Assembly: GCA_022843805.1 (NCBI GenBank)
Contig: JALHMY010000018.1
Span: 46,512-110,511 of the forward strand
Direction: 5' to 3'
Source: Fuerstiella sp.
GTDB lineage: Bacteria > Planctomycetota > Planctomycetia > Planctomycetales > Planctomycetaceae
DNA length: 64,000 bases
The number at the start of each line of letters is the position of its first letter. Position 1 is the stretch's first letter. The notes below the pieces were generated by a model. That model was given only the letters and a program-made list of their open reading frames with translations. It did no database searches and was not told where the DNA came from. This document shows, piece by piece, positions 35,569-45,014 of this stretch. Position numbers and translations under genes: made by a program.

Positions 35569-35697
35569 TCACGTAGTGTATGCCACAAATCCATGGGTAA
35601 TCGCGTTCCTGATCAACCAGCGATGCTGCTGGGCGCACATAGATGCCCGGTAACCGATACGGTCGATGCCGACATGCTCCCAGGTTACCCACTTCAT
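35569..35697 (-). pseudogene. Remnant of the ChrB C-terminal-domain gene
   Basis: From ATG 35697, five bases after the chrB stop, the frame reads MKWVTWEHVGIDRIG. This is the usual start of the ChrB C-terminal (chromate resistance) domain, MKWVTREH..DR. It then changes into unrelated sequence and stops after 42 codons. Only the first 15 residues of the third operon gene survive. Confidence 0.65.
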
Positions 35698-35702
35698 GGT
35701 TC

Positions 35703-36131
35703 TCAACCTCCACCGAACGACAACAACTTGTCGCGAGTTTTCTGACCAAGGTCCGACTTGAAGTAGTCTCTCGACTGAGCTTCCTGAAAACGCTGCGAGA
35801 GAGCTGATAAGTCGCGATCCTTCTTATTGAGTGCCGCGAGGATTTCCTGGTATTCAGCCTCTATGGGTTCGACGAACTGCTGCCGCAGAGCTTCTGGTTC
35901 TGTGGCATAGAGCTGTTCAGCTTCCCAAAGCACTGCCTCCCCCTGCAGTTCGGTGATTTCAGCAGCGAGCCACTGAAACTGCTCCTGCGTGCGTGGTGTT
36001 TTTGGCAACACCCAAACAGCATCCTGCAGAGCAATGGCACCCAGCTGTTTCAGCTTTCGCCAGACGAAGACGCGTCCTGCTGTGGGTTCACGCGGAATAC
36101 GATAGACCAGCAACAACCAGGAGATAGACAC
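35703..36131 (-). CDS. chrB: ChrB N-terminal-domain protein (chromate resistance)
   Basis: This 142-residue protein starts SWLLLVYRIPREPTAGRVFV, continues WRKLKQLGAIALQDAVWVLP, then RTQEQFQWLAAEITELQGEA. These are the conserved features of the ChrB N-terminal domain, which senses chromate and regulates chr genes or supports resistance. Helical C-terminus ends in KLLSFGGG. It lies 16 bases after chrA on the same strand. In many genomes the C-terminal ChrB domain is a separate following gene; here that gene is only a remnant. Confidence 0.85.
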   Translation of the reverse strand: MSISWLLLVYRIPREPTAGRVFVWRKLKQLGAIALQDAVWVLPKTPRTQEQFQWLAAEITELQGEAVLWEAEQLYATEPEALRQQFVEPIEAEYQEILAALNKKDRDLSALSQRFQEAQSRDYFKSDLGQKTRDKLLSFGGG

Positions 36132-36147
36132 TCAAAGTCTCCGATCA

Positions 36148-37374
36148 TCATTTCACGAACGGAAACAACAATAGTCCGATGATCGCTGCCCCCAGAACAA
36201 CGATCGGCTCTGAAAGCTTCTTGTATTTCAGCAGCAAGGCGATCGTGATCAGCAGAATCGCAACCTTGGGATATTCGGGAGACCAGCCGCCTGTGAAGAC
36301 GGTCCTTCGGCCCAGGACGATGCAGGCCCCCGCGATTGCTCCGACAGCAGCAGCTGTGACTCCGTCAACGAAGGCAACAATTCCCGGCCGTTTGCCATGC
36401 TTCTTGAAGTAAGGTGCGGGAATCACGGTCAGCAGGTAGCACGGAAGAAAGGTGGCGAGTGCCGCGATGGAAGCCCCGGCGAAGCCTGTGAAAAAGTCTG
36501 TTCCGCGACCTGTGACGATGTAACCGATGAAGCCCACGGTGATGACGACTGGTCCTGGTGTAATCATCGCCACCGCCACAGCATCGAGAAACTCCTGATC
36601 GTTCAGCCAACCATATTCCTTCACAACACCGCCATACAGAAACGGTACGATTGCCAGTCCACTGCCAAAGACGAAGGCACCCGCTTTCGTGAAGAAGATG
36701 GCGATCTGCGTGAGCAATTCATTGAGCGTCGCCTTCGCCGCAGGAACGGTGGCAAAGATGAGTGGGGAGGCGACACTTACCGCGACGGTTTCTGCCTTTT
36801 TCCACGGAGGCGTTCGGATTGCCCAGACGATCAGTCCCGCCCCAAGAAACAACCAAACGCTTTCGGATTCCGTGATGACGGTCACAGCCGCGCTGGCAAG
36901 GTAGATCACCCATAGGAGCACACTTCGGCCAATGGTCTTTTGAGTCAGTTTGTACGCACTGATTGAGATGATCCCAATAACTGCAGCACCGACGCCATAG
37001 AAAACGGCCTGCATCCAACTGATACCACCGAACTCCACATAGGCCCAGCCAAGAACCAGCACCATCAGAAACGACGGCAGTACGAATGCGAGACCAACGA
37101 GTGTTGCTCCCAGCACGCTGTAGTGGACGTATCCAAGGTAGATCGCGAGTTGAGCGGCCAACGGCCCGGGCATGAGCTGTGCCAGAGTCAGCCCCTCCTT
37201 GTATTCGGACTCGGAGATCCACTTCCGCTGTTCGACAAGGTCTCGGTGCATGTAACCAACGAGGGCCACAGGGCCGCCGAATCCGATGGTTCCCAGCCGG
37301 AGAAAGTACCAGATTAGTTGCGCAAGTCGATAACTCACAGTTTCTCGCCTCAACCACAGTTCATTCGAACTCAA
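36148..37374 (-). CDS. chrA: Chromate transporter ChrA
   Basis: This 408-residue, two-domain CHR family membrane protein has the motif GTIGFGGPVALVGYMHRDLV, then LTLAQLMPGPLAAQLAIYLG in the first half. The equivalent FTKAGAFVFGSGLAIVPFL, then VAMITPGPVVITVGFIGYIV, stands in the second half. ChrA exports chromate, probably by proton-driven antiport, giving resistance. A perfect 16-bp palindrome lies 14 bases upstream of the start (37388-37403) and probably controls the operon. It is the first gene of a chrA-chrB operon. Confidence 0.94.
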   Translation of the reverse strand: MSSNELWLRRETVSYRLAQLIWYFLRLGTIGFGGPVALVGYMHRDLVEQRKWISESEYKEGLTLAQLMPGPLAAQLAIYLGYVHYSVLGATLVGLAFVLPSFLMVLVLGWAYVEFGGISWMQAVFYGVGAAVIGIISISAYKLTQKTIGRSVLLWVIYLASAAVTVITESESVWLFLGAGLIVWAIRTPPWKKAETVAVSVASPLIFATVPAAKATLNELLTQIAIFFTKAGAFVFGSGLAIVPFLYGGVVKEYGWLNDQEFLDAVAVAMITPGPVVITVGFIGYIVTGRGTDFFTGFAGASIAALATFLPCYLLTVIPAPYFKKHGKRPGIVAFVDGVTAAAVGAIAGACIVLGRRTVFTGGWSPEYPKVAILLITIALLLKYKKLSEPIVVLGAAIIGLLLFPFVK

Positions 37375-37387
37375 TATCCCGACGATT

Positions 37388-37403
37388 TGTAACCGTGGTT
37401 ACA
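37388..37403. promoter_or_regulatory. Palindromic operator before chrA
   Basis: TGTAACCGTGGTTACA is a perfect 7-2-7 palindrome, 14-29 bases before the chrA ATG. On the minus strand TTGCCA and TTACAA, 17 bases apart, could be promoter boxes with the palindrome covering the -10 side. That is a typical repressor site position. The binding protein is unknown; ChrB is a candidate. Confidence 0.6.
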
Positions 37404-37589
37404 CATCACTGGCAAGTGACGACTCTCATTAATGCAGTCTCAGAACGGGTGTGAGCCTCTCAAGGTTGCAACGCACGAGCTGCATCGTGTTTTCAAAAAC
37501 GGCAACTCTGACGAAAAACGTGTTCGGGAATGCGATCGACGATCTATACAATCGCTCTGGGGTCATGATTGAAATGGGGTTCGGTTCTC

Positions 37590-38110
37590 TCGTCTTTTTC
37601 GAACGAAGCCTCCCCGAAAGGGACTCTCAACGTGACGATGCGAGCGTGTTTTTGGAGAAAGGCATTTGCGTTACATGATGCTGGAAAATCGTTTGCGGGA
37701 ATTCGAGTCCTTTTCAGTTTGGCGTCTACACAAAAAACGGTTTTCGAAAGCTGATCCGGACAGAACTGGCGGGACTGCGAGTCACCGCCACGGGGGAAAA
37801 GCGTCGCGGGGGCACCACCAAAGGCGTCAAGTCGCAATCCATTCTTCCGGGAGGCGGTCGCTCCGTCCGTTCTCTCGATGAGGTCTACGAGAACGAAGGT
37901 TTGCCCACCCGATCGCCTCTGCCAGCCGGAGAGGTGCGTCACCTGAGAGATACAGGAACGCTGGAGTTCGCGGAGAAAATCAGTGCTCCACAAGTGGTTC
38001 CGAGGAGATCCAAAACAACCAATAGAGCCAATAAAAAACCGACAGCAGCCGACCGTTCAGATTTCAGAAAAATCATCCCCAGCTGGCCCTTTACAGGGCC
38101 TTCATACGGG
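37590..38110 (+). repeat. Composite repeat, partial copy 3 (coding-like third)
   Basis: It aligns with 55540-56030 almost base for base. Read in the frame of the 55653-56012 ORF it encodes NGFRKLIRTELAGLRVTATG, EKRRGGTTKGVKS, LPGGGRSVRSLDEVYENEGL and PTRSPLPAGEVRHL. A one-base difference near 37735 breaks the link to the upstream part. Differences between the copies fall mostly on third codon positions. Confidence 0.8.
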
Positions 38111-38224
38111 GAAGCTGACGCATCCCGCTCGCCAAATCACTTTTGCGATTCGGCGAGCGGCCCGGTGTCAACCGGCCGGTACAACCGCTCATCCACATCA
38201 TATCGCGCTCATCCGAAGCAAAGC

Positions 38225-38452
38225 TCAGCAAACGAACCTCGCCCACTCTGCTGAATGGCGGAGGCCGTGAACGGTTACGAATCGTGAGTGATCACAACCG
38301 ACACTTTCCAGGATCTCAATTGTCACAGCGTTGTCTCGCGTCGTATAGATATAGATGACCTCCTTCGTCTCCGTATCAAGGCACCCGCTCAAATTGCAAC
38401 AGCACAGCAGCAGGCCTAACAAAGCAGCCCAAAGTGACAACTGCTTCCGCAT
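38225..38452 (-). CDS. Small putative lipoprotein
   Basis: The start at ATG 38452 gives 75 residues. The basic start and hydrophobic stretch LWAALLGLLLCCCNLSGC end in a lipobox (LSGC). A short polar tail follows (DTETKEVIYIYTTRDNAVTI). The end of the frame may be truncated. No family recognised. Confidence 0.45.
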   Translation of the reverse strand: MRKQLSLWAALLGLLLCCCNLSGCLDTETKEVIYIYTTRDNAVTIEILESVGCDHSRFVTVHGLRHSAEWARFVC

Positions 38453-38586
38453 CGGTGACTCATTTGACTTGCCATTCTTAATCATTGTCAGGCTATCTCC
38501 ACTTCCGAACTTCACAGGCACCGCTGCCTGGCATCGCTTGAAGTACGATGTAGGATGCGACAGGCTACTGGGACCTCACAACTTCA

Positions 38587-38781
38587 CTACCTTACCTTAT
38601 AGATGGGCTTTCCGCCGAAGATCGGCCCGTAGAACACTCCTTCGAATTGCTCGCATCCATACGGTGAATCTTCGTACGGAGGCCGAAGTTTCTTTGGCAT
38701 TTGTGCCGGCAGTTCGGGGGTCTGATCTATTCCTTCGCAATAGTCTTGCGCAGCGCCACAGAGCTTCGGGTTCCACGTCAT
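38587..38781 (-). CDS. Small uncharacterised protein
   Basis: This 64-residue soluble frame is rich in Pro, Gly and Cys (PKLCGAAQDYCEGIDQTPEL, GCEQFEGVFYGPIFGGKP). It starts 12 bases after the end of the next frame upstream. The two could be parts of one broken gene. No family recognised. Confidence 0.35.
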   Translation of the reverse strand: MTWNPKLCGAAQDYCEGIDQTPELPAQMPKKLRPPYEDSPYGCEQFEGVFYGPIFGGKPIYKVR

Positions 38782-38793
38782 ATCACGATCGCC

Positions 38794-39081
38794 TCAGGGA
38801 AACCCTTCAAAGATCCTCTCGTTGTCATTCACTTTGGTAATCACGCCGCAAAGTGAGTTAATGTCGACCCGCGAAAGTCCGTATACCATGCGGTGAAATA
38901 GTATCAGATTGGACGGCAAGTCCTCCGGACTAAACCCTGAACCAAACGGCCCTGTTTGTCCCAACTGGCGTTTCTCAAACCGTTCTTCGACATACTTGAA
39001 GATGTACCACGCCGAACACTGCATTTGCTTCGCATTCATGCCAGTGCTGACATGGAAGCAAACCTCCACTTGTGCCACCAC
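38794..39081 (-). CDS. Small uncharacterised protein
   Basis: This 95-residue soluble frame (MVAQVEVCFHVSTGMNAKQM, then WYIFKYVEERFEKRQLGQTG and LPSNLILFHRMVYGLSRVDI) looks protein-like but is unfamiliar. It might be the remnant of a polymorphic-toxin or immunity gene, which is speculation. Confidence 0.4.
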   Translation of the reverse strand: MVAQVEVCFHVSTGMNAKQMQCSAWYIFKYVEERFEKRQLGQTGPFGSGFSPEDLPSNLILFHRMVYGLSRVDINSLCGVITKVNDNERIFEGFP

Positions 39082-39259
39082 TGAGCATCATTCTTTGCCA
39101 AGCCACTGCTGTTTGCCAATTTTGCCATTTCGCTCAGAGACATCCTACACCTTGCTGCCCATCACGAGTTTGTTCAAATTGACACCCCTCAGGCATGTTG
39201 ATACCGTAATATCACACGGCGCGTGTAATTCAGAGTTCGCAAACTATGGAAGCGTGGAA

Positions 39260-40297
39260 ATGCAGGATTCGGTGTCAGCCTTGATCTCCATCGTCTTGCT
39301 TTCTACGACCTGCATCGGTCAGGATGCGACTCCTCTGAACCCTAAGATCGGCGAAAACCTTGCCACCTTTGCCCCGAAAGATGCCAATACTGTTGAGTCA
39401 TGGAATGTCGCCCGCATCACGGCAAACGCTCACTACAGCCCAATTGCAATCCGAAATTGGTACTGGCTCACGAAGCTGACAGACCTACCACTCTCTCGAA
39501 TCAAGCGGCTCACGAAGTTTCGAAAGTATGAGGGTGACAGGAGCCCGTTTGGCGACGACCTTTGGATTATTGAGACTGTGGACTCGCTGCCAGTTGATTC
39601 TGTAACAGCAACGATCAAGGCACATGCTGGCGAAGACGTAACGTATCAATCCAAAGTCATCGGAACGGCACGAATATTCTCATCGACGATTGCGACTCAA
39701 GGCCGAAACGATCCGTGGCTGTCCTTCAGCTTTCCAAATTCACATACTATTCTACTCGAAACCCGGGGCGACAAATGGCTGAATGAAGTTCTCCAACGAC
39801 CGTCCGTCTCGTCACAAACAAGATTACAGATGTCACTTGCTGGTACAACCGATCTCGACGTAGTGACTGTACTGATGGATTTGCGGGAGCTGTCCGCATT
39901 GGATAAGCCGATGTTTGCTGTGTTTCATGGGAATGGTCCATATCCAGAGTCGCTTGGTTCGCCACAGCTATTGCTGCTTCGGATCTCAGATGGTCCCAAA
40001 TTGACGGCTCATTTGGCGGTCGATTGCAAAGGGCCAGATGAGGCCGTAGGTCTCGTCACGTTGTTGCGGAGCTTGAAGACACAAGAACAACAGGAACGAG
40101 TGACCGAAGAACCTAAACATCCCCTATTAGTGTTCACAGAGACGTGCGCGAACGTAATGAACCACAATGTCGTTCATATCGGTGTCGTCGGAGCACGAGT
40201 TGATATTGATCTCAGTTTTGAACATGCTGACGTGGTCAAATCACTGAACGAGAGCGTGCCTGAAACTGCACAATTGGATCAGTTGCGAACCAAATGA
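39260..40297 (+). CDS. Uncharacterised exported protein
   Basis: The start at ATG 39260 (GGAAGCGTGGAA upstream) gives 345 residues. A signal peptide (SALISIVLLSTTCIGQDA) precedes a soluble alpha/beta protein. Recognisable in general style are long strands with DLDVVTVLMDLREL and LLLLRISDGPKLTAHLAVDC, and a last part with VVHIGVVGARVDIDLSF. No catalytic motif or known family was recognised. It may be a planctomycete-specific periplasmic protein. Confidence 0.65.
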   Translation: MQDSVSALISIVLLSTTCIGQDATPLNPKIGENLATFAPKDANTVESWNVARITANAHYSPIAIRNWYWLTKLTDLPLSRIKRLTKFRKYEGDRSPFGDDLWIIETVDSLPVDSVTATIKAHAGEDVTYQSKVIGTARIFSSTIATQGRNDPWLSFSFPNSHTILLETRGDKWLNEVLQRPSVSSQTRLQMSLAGTTDLDVVTVLMDLRELSALDKPMFAVFHGNGPYPESLGSPQLLLLRISDGPKLTAHLAVDCKGPDEAVGLVTLLRSLKTQEQQERVTEEPKHPLLVFTETCANVMNHNVVHIGVVGARVDIDLSFEHADVVKSLNESVPETAQLDQLRTK

Positions 40298-40395
40298 TGC
40301 AGCCGAGTTTGCGTCGGTCGCTTTTTTCACTAAATATGTCAACCGCGCAAACCGGCTGATCATGGTCGTTCGTCGATGAAAGCTAAATCGCTCAA

Positions 40396-40722
40396 ATGAA
40401 AGACAACCGTCGACCGCTTATAATGCCACCAGCTGCTGAGGCTGATATGAACGCGGTTGAGATGGCACGGATCTGGATTGCAAAAAACAAACTCCATTGC
40501 GTTTTGAACGTGGGCCATTGGAGCGAAACATCAGGAATCGATGAGAGGCATGCCTGGGGCATCGTGTTAGCTGATATAGCCCGGCATGCGTCACTCGCGC
40601 TTGAAGATTCAATGGGTGGTGATCCCCGTGAAAATCTAAAAATGATCCTGGAGTCGTTTCGAACGGAAATCGCTCGCAAAACTTCAGAGCACGTCGGAGA
40701 ATGGCCGGAAGGCAAACCGTAA
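40396..40722 (+). CDS. DUF5076-family protein
   Basis: This 108-residue soluble protein has the pattern EMARIWIAKNKLHCVLNVGH, then AWGIVLADIARHASLALEDS. This is the signature I know from DUF5076 (a conserved small protein of unknown function with W..WGI.LADI.RH). It is complete at both ends. No operon partner is adjacent. Confidence 0.75.
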   Translation: MKDNRRPLIMPPAAEADMNAVEMARIWIAKNKLHCVLNVGHWSETSGIDERHAWGIVLADIARHASLALEDSMGGDPRENLKMILESFRTEIARKTSEHVGEWPEGKP

Positions 40723-41006
40723 TACTCGCCATCGGGCATTGGAAATCGACGAACAAAAAAATGAACGTGCGGACTGGAAATGTTTTGATGGCAAGCGGGT
40801 GTGAAGTCCGCCGGTGTAGCTCCCAGCCGGAGGCTCCGTATCGGGTGTTGCAGCGTGTCTATCAGGAGCGTGACCTCATCAGTCGATGAACGGCCTCTTC
40901 AACACCAGGATGCTGCCGTATCCCGAGTACCACGGCGCTGAAAACTATCCGGTTGTTGCGAAGCTCGAACGCACTTCTACGTCAGACAGTCGTTAAATAT
41001 CGTCGG
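40723..41006. other. Gene-free stretch
   Basis: No credible gene, repeat or RNA feature. Confidence 0.45.
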
Positions 41007-41213
41007 TCATCGTTTCACATTAGCTTTGCGAACGATCATCAGAATCGACAATGCAGTCACGCCAGCCACGATACCGGTCACTGCAGCCCGCAACGGAATG
41101 TCGTACTCGCCGAAGAGCCCTTCTGGAAGATTGGCGTCCACGACACCCCCGGCGACGATTCCGATGACCGGAGCAGCCAAACCCCAGCGATGAACGAATT
41201 CATTGCTTGCCAT
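41007..41213 (-). CDS. Small two-helix membrane protein
   Basis: This 68-residue protein has two hydrophobic segments (LAAPVIGIVAGGVVDANL and AAVTGIVAGVTALSILMIV) and a basic end (RKANVKR). Clean start MASNEFVHRWG. No family recognised. Confidence 0.5.
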   Translation of the reverse strand: MASNEFVHRWGLAAPVIGIVAGGVVDANLPEGLFGEYDIPLRAAVTGIVAGVTALSILMIVRKANVKR

Positions 41214-41702
41214 TGGGAATGTCCTTCATCACCAGCATCTCATTCTTTCAAGTCTTCATTCAGTATCGCCGCCAGCCGATGAGCAGCAAGCGCCGCCAGA
41301 CGAACGACAGGGAACACTGACATTTCGCCCACACCAGTCGTCGTCCAACTGCTCGGACCGCATTTTCCACTCTTCCACTGGGCTTATGCGGCCAGCCGTC
41401 TGGTCTCGCATAACGGACGGGTCTGATCATCCCGTCACCGATGGTGGGAGCACCCGCGAGGATATCCGCAGCCATTGTGGATTCCTGCCGTGGTCGTCCG
41501 GCGACTCGCGACATAAGGCGTATGCCTGACAGGGGCCAGTTTCTTCAAACCCGATCGTGCCGTCAGGGCACACATGTCGCCACCCTGAAAAGCTGTGAAA
41601 ATCCATGCAAATTTGCTGCGAATGGACTGGATGACGTCGCCGCAGCGGAGGTACATGTGAGGTCATGGACCGAAGAATTTCCCTCGCGCAAAGCACACGA
41701 CG
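41214..41702. other. Gene-free stretch, possible left flank of a recombinase element
   Basis: A short minus-strand tail AAHRLAAILNEDLKE near 41270 resembles the tail before 23184, suggesting gene remnants. No whole gene is visible. Confidence 0.4.
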
Positions 41703-42020
41703 ATGACCACCACAGACGACCTGGCCAACAGCCTCGAGATCACCAAAACCGAACGCCGCGAGAACTTCGGCGGAACCTGGATTCACGGAACCATCGCAGG
41801 ACACCGCTTGGAGGTTTTGGTCTTCGAAGACCACGCCGAGAACGAGATGGACGAGCTCGGACAGAGCCGGATCAGCAAGCTTTGGCTGCGATGCCAGGCG
41901 GACCGCCAGGTGGTCGCTAACTTCGACCGAGGCTGGGATCTCGAACCCGCGAACGATACCGCCTGGGCGATTGTGGATTTCCTTGCCGACGGAATTGCCG
42001 AATACACCTTTGGCCACTGA
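41703..42020 (+). CDS. DUF7678-like cargo protein of recombinase element
   Basis: This 105-residue protein reads ENFGGTWIHGTIAGHRLEVL, VFEDHAENEMDELGQSRISK, LWLRCQADRQVVANFDRGWD and ending AIVDFLADGIAEYTFG. That pattern matches what I recall as DUF7678, a small protein often found next to serine-recombinase genes in planctomycete elements. Function unknown. It is the first of a row of genes (41703, 42111, 42200, 43057) on the plus strand. Confidence 0.6.
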   Translation: MTTTDDLANSLEITKTERRENFGGTWIHGTIAGHRLEVLVFEDHAENEMDELGQSRISKLWLRCQADRQVVANFDRGWDLEPANDTAWAIVDFLADGIAEYTFGH

Positions 42021-42110
42021 ACGCCGAAACGCCTGCGGGCGTCGTCCGGCGGTGGTTCGCCGGGCCTGACGATGGCAGCCATCCATAACAACGAAGCAGG
42101 AGACGAAGAC

Positions 42111-42230
42111 ATGAAGGCCAGCGAGATTCAAATTGGCGGCGAGTACCAGGCAAAGCTGAGCGGCGACCAGGTTCCGGTCCGCATTGTGAGTGAAAACCAT
42201 TCAGCAAGACCAGCCTGCACAAGCTGCTGA
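42111..42230 (+). pseudogene. Small element protein, C-terminus lost at junction
   Basis: From ATG 42111 (GGAGACGAAGAC upstream) the frame reads MKASEIQIGGEYQAKLSG, then runs out of frame into recombinase sequence and stops after 39 codons. The KASEI..GG.Y..K.SG start is that of a small protein usually found beside such recombinases. The junction lies near 42190-42200. Confidence 0.55.
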
Positions 42231-43060
42231 CGAATCCGGTGTACCTGGGCAAGGTCAAATACAAACAGGAGCTGCATGAAGGCCAGCACGAGGCGATTAT
42301 CGCTCCTGAAGTCTGGCAGCAGGTGCAGACGCTGCTGATTCACAACAGCCGCAATGGCGGAGCGGATGTCCGCAACCAGCTGGGATCGCTTCTCCGGGGC
42401 CTGCTGCGCTGCCGTGCCTGTGACTGTGCCATGTTTCCGGCTCAAACGACTCGGCGGACACGCCGGTACCGGTATTATGTGTGCTCCCATGCTCAGAAGC
42501 ACGGCTGGGCCACCTGCCCGTCGAAATCGGTTCCGGCCGCTGAGATGGAACGGTTTGTGATCGAACAGATCCGGGGCCTCGGGCAGGATCAGGTTTTCAC
42601 GGCGGACGTGCTGAGCCAGATGACGGAGGTCACCACGGAGGACCGTGCCGCATTGCGAGACCGGGAGCGTCTGGCTCTGCAGGAATTGCGTCACACGGAG
42701 TCCGAGATTCGGCGTCTGGAAGCCACGGACGAACGCCTCGGGAGCGACGCCCGGCGGACAGCCCGCCAGACGGAACTGCAGGACCGCCGGACCGCAGCCA
42801 GTGGCCGGTTACAGGAAATCCAGCAGACGCGGCGTGACAGCGAGCCAGTCCCGGCAGACCCCGAGACTGTGGAGCAGGCGTTGCAGGCATTTGATCCAGT
42901 ATGGAATGCCATGACACCGTCAGAGCAGCAGCGGGTGCTGAAACTGCTGGTGCAGCGGGTGGATTACGACGGCAGTACCGGTCAGGTGGACATCACATTT
43001 TATCCCCGCGGCGGGGAATCGCAGGCCGAGAGTTGTTCAGAAGGAGAAGGTGACGAATGA
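42200..43060 (+). pseudogene. Large serine recombinase, N-terminally truncated
   Basis: The open frame begins FSKTSLHKLLTNPVYLGKV, the start of the recombinase (DNA-binding) domain. It continues with the zinc ribbon LRCRACDCAMFPAQ...CSHAQKHGWATCPS and a coiled-coil region (RLALQELRHTESEIRRLEAT). The catalytic resolvase domain with its serine, normally the first 150 residues, is missing and replaced by the small gene at 42111. No ATG is expected. The 3' end overlaps the next gene (ATGA at 43057). Confidence 0.85.
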
Positions 43061-43455
43061 CGTCAGGCATCACGGTCTCGGCCCACGTGCGTTTTGAGCG
43101 GCACCGCAAAGGCACCAAGCGACTGGTGACCACAACGGCAGACAGCGTCGACGAGCGGCCCTGTGGGCGTTTACCGCGGATCACCCGGCTGATGGCGCTT
43201 GCCATTCATTTTGACGGGTTGATCCAGTCAGGGGCGGTGGCGAACTATGCGGAGCTGGCGCGGCTGGGGAATGTGACCCGGGCGCGGATGACGCAGGTCA
43301 TTAATTTGCTGAATCTGGCTCCGGAGATTCAGGAGGAGTAGCTGTTTTTGCCGCGGGTGGAGGAGGGACGGGGGGAATTTTGTCTGAAGGATTTGCAGCG
43401 GGTATCGGCGGTGATGGAGTGGGACGGGCAAAGAATATTGAGGTGGGGAAGCTGA
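43057..43455 (+). pseudogene. HTH partner gene of the recombinase, in-frame TAG
   Basis: The frame reads RFERHRKGTKRLVTTTADSV, DERPCGRLPRITRLMALAIH, FDGLIQSGAVANYAELARLG and NVTRARMTQVINLLNLAP. The last is a ParB/KorB-like helix-turn-helix. A TAG (43339-43341) interrupts it where the second copy at 46829 has a Leu codon. After it LFLPRVEEGRGEFCLKDLQR continues in the same frame to 43455. It overlaps the recombinase stop by four bases (ATGA), an operon of the old element. Confidence 0.75.
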
Positions 43456-43649
43456 ACCCTGTCAAAATCAAATTACCAATCAAAACTCTTAAGGTAGTCT
43501 ATCCCCACTGCCAAAATTCGTGATAATGATCGATCGCGATGTCGAACCCGGACATCATCAATTAACCTGGGCTGTGCGATGAATGATTTACTGCGCGAGA
43601 AGAATGAGTGGAATATTGTCCAAGTGATTTGTTCCCGCGGAAGCAGTCC

Positions 43650-44921
43650 ATGAAGCATACCTTGATTGTGTTCCTGTCGTTGCTGCTTTCGCTGCTTCTC
43701 CTAAGTGATCGACTTCCCGCACAAGGGAGTCGCTGTGCCTGGGTGACGGTCAAGGGAACGCTCAGCAGAACCGTTGAGCAAAGCCAATATCAATTTCGAG
43801 CCAAACGAATTGGCACGGAAAAGGTTGATGGCAGGCAAACAACAGTTTTTGAGGTTACGGGAATTATCAGGAATCCGAACGACAACGGCATCCGTGTCGG
43901 TCGGAAAATGACAATCTGGGAGCCGACAGTACCGACTGTCACAGGAGATCTGGAGCGAGACACGGAATTGGCCGACGGCCACCAACCCGGTTCAGCGGTG
44001 ATTATGGTGTCCCACAGCGGGTTTCCGGAAGATGCAAGAGTACTTTGCGAAGCTGACGAACGTGTTGAGGCGTACCTTACGGCCACGGCTGCGGCACTGA
44101 ACGGAATTGCTGATGAAAAAGCCCGCATCGCCGTATTCCTGCCGTACCTCGAAAGCGAATGCGAAGTTGTTGCCAGTGATGCCCTTGATGAGGTCGTTGC
44201 GAACGGATACGAAGGGATGTCGTCAGTTCGCGACCGACTTCCCCGAGAACTGATCCTTCAAAGAATTGCAAATCCAAATGCATTTCCCTCGCAACTCGGC
44301 AACTACGGAGTGCTGGCCGGATTGTGCGGTACGACGGACGATGCTGCTCTGTTGGAAGCAAGGATCCGCATTCTCGACGCCGAGTATCGCCATGGGATTG
44401 AAGGTGTTATTGCTGGTTATCTGATGATTCGCGGCGAAAGCGGACTGACGGTCCTTGAAGACGCCAAAGTTCGAGCTCTGACGGCAATGACAACCGACGG
44501 CAACGAAGTGCGATTGCCGTTCAACGAAACATATGCACTGATCCCGGCTCTGCGTTTCATCTGGGAGCATGCGTCCGATCGAATCTCGAAGGAACGACTC
44601 AGGCAATCAATGCGATTGTTCCTCGACAAACCTGAACTTTGTGATTTAGCCATCGTGCAGCTCGTCCGTTGGAAAGATTGGAGCCTTCACGATCGCCTGA
44701 TGCTTCTTTACGACGACAACAGAGTTCTCGTCCCGGCAACGCGCAGGGCGATAGTTCGGTATCTGCTCCTGTCCAGCATGGAAAAAGAAGATGTAGATTC
44801 GGATAGCAAAGAGGTCCGCCCCGCGCACGCCATCAAGGCCGAGGAACTGCTGAAGGTGCTCGAAGAAAGAGATCCGAAAACCGTGGCCGACGTTAAACGC
44901 TTTGTTGTCCCCTCTGATTGA
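43650..44921 (+). CDS. Uncharacterised exported protein with helical repeats
   Basis: From ATG 43650 the protein has 423 residues with a strong signal peptide (TLIVFLSLLLSLLLLSDRL). The first third is beta-rich (VTVKGTLSRTVEQSQYQF, TVFEVTGIIRNPNDNGIRVG). The remainder is helical with HEAT-like spacing (YLESECEVVASDALDEVV, NYGVLAGLCGTTDDAALLE, RLMLLYDDNRVLVPATRRA). It may be a periplasmic scaffold. It stands just before the PQQ-type gene on the same strand. Confidence 0.7.
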   Translation: MKHTLIVFLSLLLSLLLLSDRLPAQGSRCAWVTVKGTLSRTVEQSQYQFRAKRIGTEKVDGRQTTVFEVTGIIRNPNDNGIRVGRKMTIWEPTVPTVTGDLERDTELADGHQPGSAVIMVSHSGFPEDARVLCEADERVEAYLTATAAALNGIADEKARIAVFLPYLESECEVVASDALDEVVANGYEGMSSVRDRLPRELILQRIANPNAFPSQLGNYGVLAGLCGTTDDAALLEARIRILDAEYRHGIEGVIAGYLMIRGESGLTVLEDAKVRALTAMTTDGNEVRLPFNETYALIPALRFIWEHASDRISKERLRQSMRLFLDKPELCDLAIVQLVRWKDWSLHDRLMLLYDDNRVLVPATRRAIVRYLLLSSMEKEDVDSDSKEVRPAHAIKAEELLKVLEERDPKTVADVKRFVVPSD

Positions 44922-45014
44922 AAATTCCGCCTTCGGCGTTTCGTTTACAAAGAACTGTTCGCTCCTCTCCTGCATCAGCTTGATTCGCTCATGCAATTTC
45001 TCGATCGGGGCTCA

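Noticed and set aside
42239..43060. Complete serine recombinase gene starting inside this frame
   Set aside because: The homology begins earlier (about 42200) without a start codon and the catalytic N-terminal domain is absent, so it is a fragment.
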